Source of the DNA: Pelagophyceae sp. CCMP2097 | Lineage: Eukaryota; Sar; Pelagophyceae | NCBI GenBank assembly: GCA_026770575.1 | Contig: MU657167.1 | Coordinates: forward strand, 689,512-710,282 | Length of the DNA stretch: 20,771 nt | Direction of reading: 5' to 3' | Shown here: positions 16,970 through 20,771 of the stretch, one piece after another | Position numbering within the stretch: position 1 is the first letter of the stretch | Layout of the letters: each line of letters starts with the position of its first letter | Notes under the pieces: generated by a model | What the model was told of the DNA's origin: nothing | The model's database searches: none | Seen by the model: only the letters and a program-made list of their open reading frames with translations | Made by a program: the position numbers and the translations under genes

Positions 16970-18911
16970 ATGGCGGCCATGGCGAATACGGAGGAGGGCG
17001 CCTCGGCGCCGTTCCAGGTGCCGGTGATCAACCAGAACCTCGGAGGTGCCGAAAAGCAGCGTCAGGGCAGCGTTCAAACCGGTTGCAGCTCGTGGGACGG
17101 CCTCTCGGCGGGAGGCCGGCGCGCTCGGACCTATACGCGTATAGCGTCGGGCGCGGCCTTTCGGGAGGCGAATCGTCCTTTGAGAGCCGAAATCTTTTCG
17201 TGCCCTGAGGCCGCGTCTAGGCTGGGGCCCCATGTCGGACAACCTGCCTGCTCAGTTCGTGGACATGCCGTACGCGCCCTTTGGCAAGGGGGACCGCCTT
17301 GGTCGTGCTGCGGACTTTTCGACGTCTGCGCACGCGCACTTTGCTGCCAAGCAAAAGTACCGCCGCAAGGACGAAGGCGGCGAGCTGAAGAACGATGACT
17401 TCCAGTACAAGTACGACGCCGTTGAGGACTCGTCGTTCCACCTCGTCGACACGGCAAAGGCCAAGACTTCGCGATTCTCCATGGGCTTCAAGAAGCCTTG
17501 GCAGCGAGGCGGCCGCGGCGGCAAGGGCGGCTGGGGCGGCAAGGGCGGGCCCGGCGCGAGGTCCGACCCGAAGGAGCAGACGGCGGCGCGCGGCAAGGGC
17601 GGCCGGCCCATGCAGGCGTCGCGCGGCAAGGGCGGCTGGGGCGGCCGCGGCGGCGGCCGCTTCGGCAACCGCCGGAACAACCAGCAGCGGCCCGACCGCG
17701 CCTCGACGGTCAAGGTCGGTGCCGACTGGAAGGTCATCGAGGAATTCGACCTGGCGCAGCTGACGAAGCTTTCGACCAAGGCGCCCGAGGCGGTGGACCT
17801 GATGTGGGCCGGCGAGCTGGCGACGTACGACGAGGCGTACGAGCGCTGCTCGACGCGCGCGGAGAAGAAACTCCAACGCATGGAAAACGTAGAGTTCTAC
17901 TACGTCTCCACGACCGACGACCCGGCCATCGAGAAGCTGGCGGCGGAGAGCGCGGGCAACGTCTACGGCACGGACGCGATCATGTCTTTACTAATGGCCT
18001 CGCCGCGGTCCGTCTACCCGTGGGACATCATCGTGCAAAAGGTCGATGGAACCATCATCTTCGACAAGCGCGACACTGCCGCTTTTGATTATCTTTCCGT
18101 CTCGGAGACGTCGCACGAGCCGCCCGTCGTGGTCGACGAAGCCGATGAAGCTTTTGACAAGGCCATCAACACCCCCGACAAGCTCTCGCTGGAAGCGACA
18201 ATGATCAACCAAAATTTCTCGCAGCAGATCTTGAAGCCTGACACGGCCGAGCAGCCCCGCGAAAAGTTCGCGCTGCCCAACCCTTTTGCCGACGCTTCAG
18301 ACTCGACGTCGAAACCGGCTTCCATCGCTTACCGATACAGAATGTTCGAGCTGGCAGAGTATAAGATCGTGCTTCGGACGGAGCTGCACGCCACCGTGAT
18401 CAAGCGCGCGGGCGACGCGCAGCGCATGACTTGTTACGCTCTAAACGAGTGGGATTCGCGCCTCAGCGGGGGCGTGGACTGGCGCATGAAGATCGACCAG
18501 CAGCGAGGCGCCGTGCTGGCCACCGAGCTGAAGAACAACTCGTGCAAGCTCGCGCGCTGGACGGCGCAGTCCATCCTCGCGGGTGCCGACCAGATGAAGC
18601 TGGGCTACGTCTCGCGCACGGCCAAGACCAATCCCTACGAGCACACCATCCTGGCGACGCAGTTCTACAAGCCGCGCGAGTTCGCGACGCAGATCACGCT
18701 CAACGTGAACAACATGTGGGGCATCGTGAAGATGTTGTTGGACATGCTCATGGCGCATCCCGATGGGAAATACGTCATCGTGCGCGACGCCAACAAGCCA
18801 ATCGTGCGCATCTACTCCGTGCCCGCGTCCACGTTCGAGTCCGACGAGGACGAGGACGAAGACGAGAACCAAAAGGACCAGGGCAACCAGTCGAGCGACG
18901 AGGAGTACTAG
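16970..18911 (+). CDS. EIF3D: Translation initiation factor eIF3 subunit D
   Basis: Two exons (16970-17045 and 17221-18911; 175-nt GT-AG intron) encode 588 residues. eIF3d is the cap-binding subunit of the eIF3 complex. Splicing restores VINQNLGGWGP followed by PAQFVDMPYAPFGKGDRLG, the conserved N-terminus; starting at the in-frame ATG at 17232 would lose it. Further matches: SSFHLVDTAK, GADWKVIEEFDL, STTDDPAIEKLA, GNVYGTDAIMSLLM, SVYPWDIIVQKV, FDKRD, LSVSETSHEPP, INQNFSQQ, SIAYRYR, LNEWDSRLSGGVDWRMKIDQQRGAVLATELKNN-type core, and WGIVKMLLDML. Residues about 120-178 are an RGG/KGG-rich insertion. The tail is highly acidic and ends SSDEEY. The ATG at 16970 is used; a second Met lies three codons later. 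Confidence 0.95.
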
Positions 18912-19236
18912 GCCCCAGCCAGGCCCGGCTATGCCTTAAAGCAACGGATTCCGCCTCCTCGAAGCAACGGATTCCGCCTCTTCGAATCAGAGGCAAGGAC
19001 ACAAAAGGGGGAGGTCCTGAAGAGATGCCTCTCGAGCGGACCCTATACACCCAGACGACGGGTCATGGCACCTCGAGCTGAGGCTCACGAAGCCAGGGGA
19101 CCCCCCACGCCAATAGGGTTGGAAGCAGAGCCTAGGCTTTTTGCAAGGAATACCCAACCTCGTGCCTCACCTCGAAACGTTGGAATTCTTGTGCAGACCT
19201 TCCGTCCACGACGCGCGCCGTACGCCTCCCCCCGAG
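18912..19236. repeat. Repeat-bearing intergenic segment after eIF3d
   Basis: A 23-nt unit (core GCAACGGATTCCGCCTC) occurs twice in tandem at 18941-18963 and 18964-18986 with one mismatch. The rest of the segment, to 19236, has no gene that I can support. G+C drops compared with the genic part. Confidence 0.6.
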
Positions 19237-19365
19237 CGCTCCTTGATGTTCAGTCTCGGCTGCCTATTGGATCAAGTGGTTTTCTCACCCCCGAGCCCTG
19301 TATGTGTCAACAGCCGCTCCATGATGTTCAGTCTCGGCTGCCTCTTGGATCAAGTGGTTTTCTCA
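19237..19365 (+). repeat. Tandem repeat of about 78 bp, interrupted by the hAT element
   Basis: Two copies of a segment with core GATGTTCAGTCTCGGCTGCC lie at 19237-19287 and 19315-19365; over 43 nt (19245-19287 and 19323-19365) they differ at one base. Copy 1 continues with a C-run after TTTTCTCA (19280-19287). Copy 2 is split after TTTTCTCA by the transposon and resumes at 19925 with TTTTCTCA plus a C-run. Confidence 0.85.
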
Positions 19366-19924
19366 CAGGAGCTTAAACGGTGTATTCGGGTCGGGTCGGG
19401 TTTTCAATTTGTGCTGAACCCTCGGGTCGCGGGTTTGTCGAGCGACCAAACCCGCCTTCTCGGGTCGGGGTCGGGTTCGGGCCACGGCCAGACCCGCGGG
19501 TCGCGGGTTTGCCGGTCGACGCACGCAAAAGTTCCGGTCGGGTCGGGTTCGGGTTTCGGTTCGGGTCGACCCGTACTTTAGAGCCCATTTCCGGAGAGCC
19601 ACCGCACCCGCGGCGTCGACGCCGCTCGCGACCGCGCGGCCCGTGTTTCAATATATGATTCACACGACAATTGCACACGATTAGAAACCCGAGCGGAGAA
19701 AACCCTTCGCGATCCTGGATTATTCGGTCTTCCAGGGTGCGATGCCGGAACCTGCCAGAACCCGCGGGTTTGTCGGGTACCCGCGGGTTTGCCACCCGGC
19801 GCGCCCGCGCGGGTTCGGGTTTGTGCCACGGCCAGACCCGCGAGTCGACAGTCGGCCAAAACGCGCAAACCCGGCAAACCCGACCCGCGGGTTTCGGGTA
19901 AACCCGAACCCGTTTAAGCTCCTG
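19366..19924. mobile_element. Non-autonomous hAT-type DNA transposon (MITE-like), 559 bp
   Basis: The element begins CAGGAGCTTAAACGG (19366-19380) and ends with its exact reverse complement (19910-19924), a 15-bp perfect terminal inverted repeat. It is flanked by the perfect 8-bp duplication TTTTCTCA at 19358-19365 and 19925-19932, the target-site length of the hAT superfamily. Subterminal regions are dense in degenerate CGGGT / ACCCG motifs on both sides, as in hAT elements, where such clusters bind transposase. An 18-bp motif GCCACGGCCAGACCCGCG is repeated in direct orientation at 19481-19498 and 19825-19842. The AT-richer centre has no transposase frame, so movement would need an enzyme made elsewhere. 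Perfect TIRs and target duplication suggest a recent insertion. Confidence 0.9.
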
Positions 19925-20138
19925 TTTTCTCACCCCCCTCAAAATTCGTCCGACGTGTCGTCTCGCGCTGTGGTCGGGCCAGTGCACTCGGTTACGGTTC
20001 AGTTCCCGTCTGAACCATTGTGACATCACCTTTCAGGGGGACGTTTCGTTCCCTCGCTTGCGAGTGCGTTCGTTGCGTGCGCTCAAAAGGTATTAGGTCT
20101 ACTGCGTCTACTAACAGCGTGTGTCAAAGGTGGTTCCC

Positions 20139-20220
20139 GGTTCGAGCCCGGCTGTGTGATAAACCGACGCCGGTTCGAATCCGGCTGTGTGATAAACCGA
20201 CGCCGGTTCGAATCCGGGTC
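20139..20220 (+). repeat. Tandem array of tRNA T-arm/B-box-like units, period 33 nt
   Basis: GGTTCGA occurs at 20139, 20172 and 20205. The second unit contains GCCGG-TTCGAAT-CCGGC, a perfect 5-bp stem with 7-nt loop identical to a tRNA T-arm and to the polymerase III B box; the first and third match with 4-bp stems. Units are separated by CTGTGTGATAAACCGAC. I could not find a matching acceptor stem, D-arm and anticodon arm, so this is not called as a tRNA gene. Confidence 0.65.
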
Positions 20221-20309
20221 TGGGTACAATTTACCTCACCAAAAAAAGGGGATGTGTTTATCAGTCTGTTCATGGTACCGATTTTCTCTTGGAGCTTGGG
20301 TTGTGGGAT

Positions 20310-20556
20310 GGCTTACGCGACGCGTGTCGTGGAAGAGCAGGGCGTGGACGAGCAGCGACAAAGAGTCCACCAGAGTTGAAGTAGATTTCCAACGGAAAAG
20401 GGGACGCCGAGCATACCTGGCGGAAGGAGGAAGTCGGACGAGGGCGCGGTCCTACGACACAAAGGACTCTACGCCACTCTCGAGGCTCCTTGTCACTGCG
20501 CGTCGGCCCAGACTGGGTGGTGGGGTGGGGGTAGGCTTACGCGACGCGTGTCGTGG
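20310..20556 (+). repeat. 23-nt direct repeat, two copies 224 bp apart
   Basis: A perfect 23-nt sequence (core CTTACGCGACGCGTGTCGTG) lies at 20310-20332 and 20534-20556. Copy 1 is preceded by ATG and reads MAYATRVV in frame; copy 2 is preceded by GTAG and reads AYATRVV in frame. Confidence 0.7.
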
Positions 20557-20771
20557 TACCAAGCAGCAAGCAGCAGCAGCAGCAGGTGCAGCACCACGAC
20601 GCGGTGAAGACCGAGATGCCGGCGGACGCGACGCAGCGTAAGGCTGGACGTAAAGAACAAAGTGGAGCTCCGGGGGGCGTCTATACTGACGTCGAACGCG
20701 ACTGCGACCTGGGGCGGCCTGGGAGGGGGCGCGGGCGCGGCGGGGGCCTGGGGAGGCTGGGGCGGGTCGGG
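20535..20771 (+). CDS. Possible exon of a partial gene running off the right edge
   Basis: After a TAG|G sequence at 20532-20535, which fits the acceptor pattern of the window, a frame stays open for 79 codons to the edge. It reads AYATRVVVPSSK, a run of five Gln, VQHHDAVKTEMPADATQ, then a Gly/Arg-rich stretch. No family is recognised. The Gln run and the G-rich end are low complexity, so this may be noncoding; an ATG at 20308 that starts an almost identical heptapeptide could be a first exon. Confidence 0.2.

Noticed and set aside
17131..17144. Perfect 14-bp palindrome CTATACGCGTATAG in the eIF3d intron
   Set aside because: Isolated and within an intron; no second copy or known site.
20555..20600. 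CAG trinucleotide run as a microsatellite feature of note
   Set aside because: Only about five pure units; too short to stand out beyond a possible Gln run.

Overview
This is a gene-dense window of a GC-rich nuclear genome from a eukaryotic microalga. Every product is eukaryotic: a NIMA-type kinase, holocytochrome c synthase, GPN-loop GTPase 3, eIF3d and a cytosolic PheRS alpha. Almost every gene is interrupted by very short introns, mostly 42-190 nt. A plastid terminal oxidase with a signal peptide ending in an ADA|YAP motif (the ASAFAP-type bipartite signal of secondary red plastids) points to a photosynthetic chromist. A pelagophyte-like stramenopile fits best. A haptophyte remains possible, and the splice-site pattern also recalls dinoflagellates. 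I cannot settle the species from the window.

Layout: a 3'-partial NEK-type kinase (minus, 1-1211); a small transaldolase-family enzyme (plus, 1409-2476); holocytochrome c synthase with a C-terminal twin-CX9C domain (plus, 2642-4000); a small unrecognised protein (minus, 4069-4407); a NYN/PIN-like nuclease (plus, 4744-5918); a long acyl-CoA synthetase fused to an ECHDC3-like crotonase (plus, 6276-9961); a J-domain protein with a C-terminal CAP-Gly domain (plus, 10293-11958); plastid terminal oxidase (plus, 12252-13576); PheRS alpha (minus, 13784-15464); GPN3 (plus, 15640-16774); eIF3d (plus, 16970-18911). The last 1.9 kb is repeat-rich and nearly gene-free. It contains a 559-bp non-autonomous hAT element with perfect 15-bp terminal inverted repeats and a perfect 8-bp target duplication.

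I rebuilt the gene models by eye, choosing the splice junctions that restore conserved family motifs. Two properties stand out. In nearly all of the roughly 32 introns the exon after the acceptor AG begins with G (AG|G, mostly TAG|G). At least six introns use GC donors and one uses GA. Three proteins carry domain fusions that I do not recognise as standard: HCCS-CX9C, acyl-CoA synthetase-ECHDC3 and DnaJ-CAP-Gly. The genes do not form one pathway. They are housekeeping and organelle genes packed with 70-360 bp spacers, including three divergent pairs with short shared promoters and two convergent pairs.
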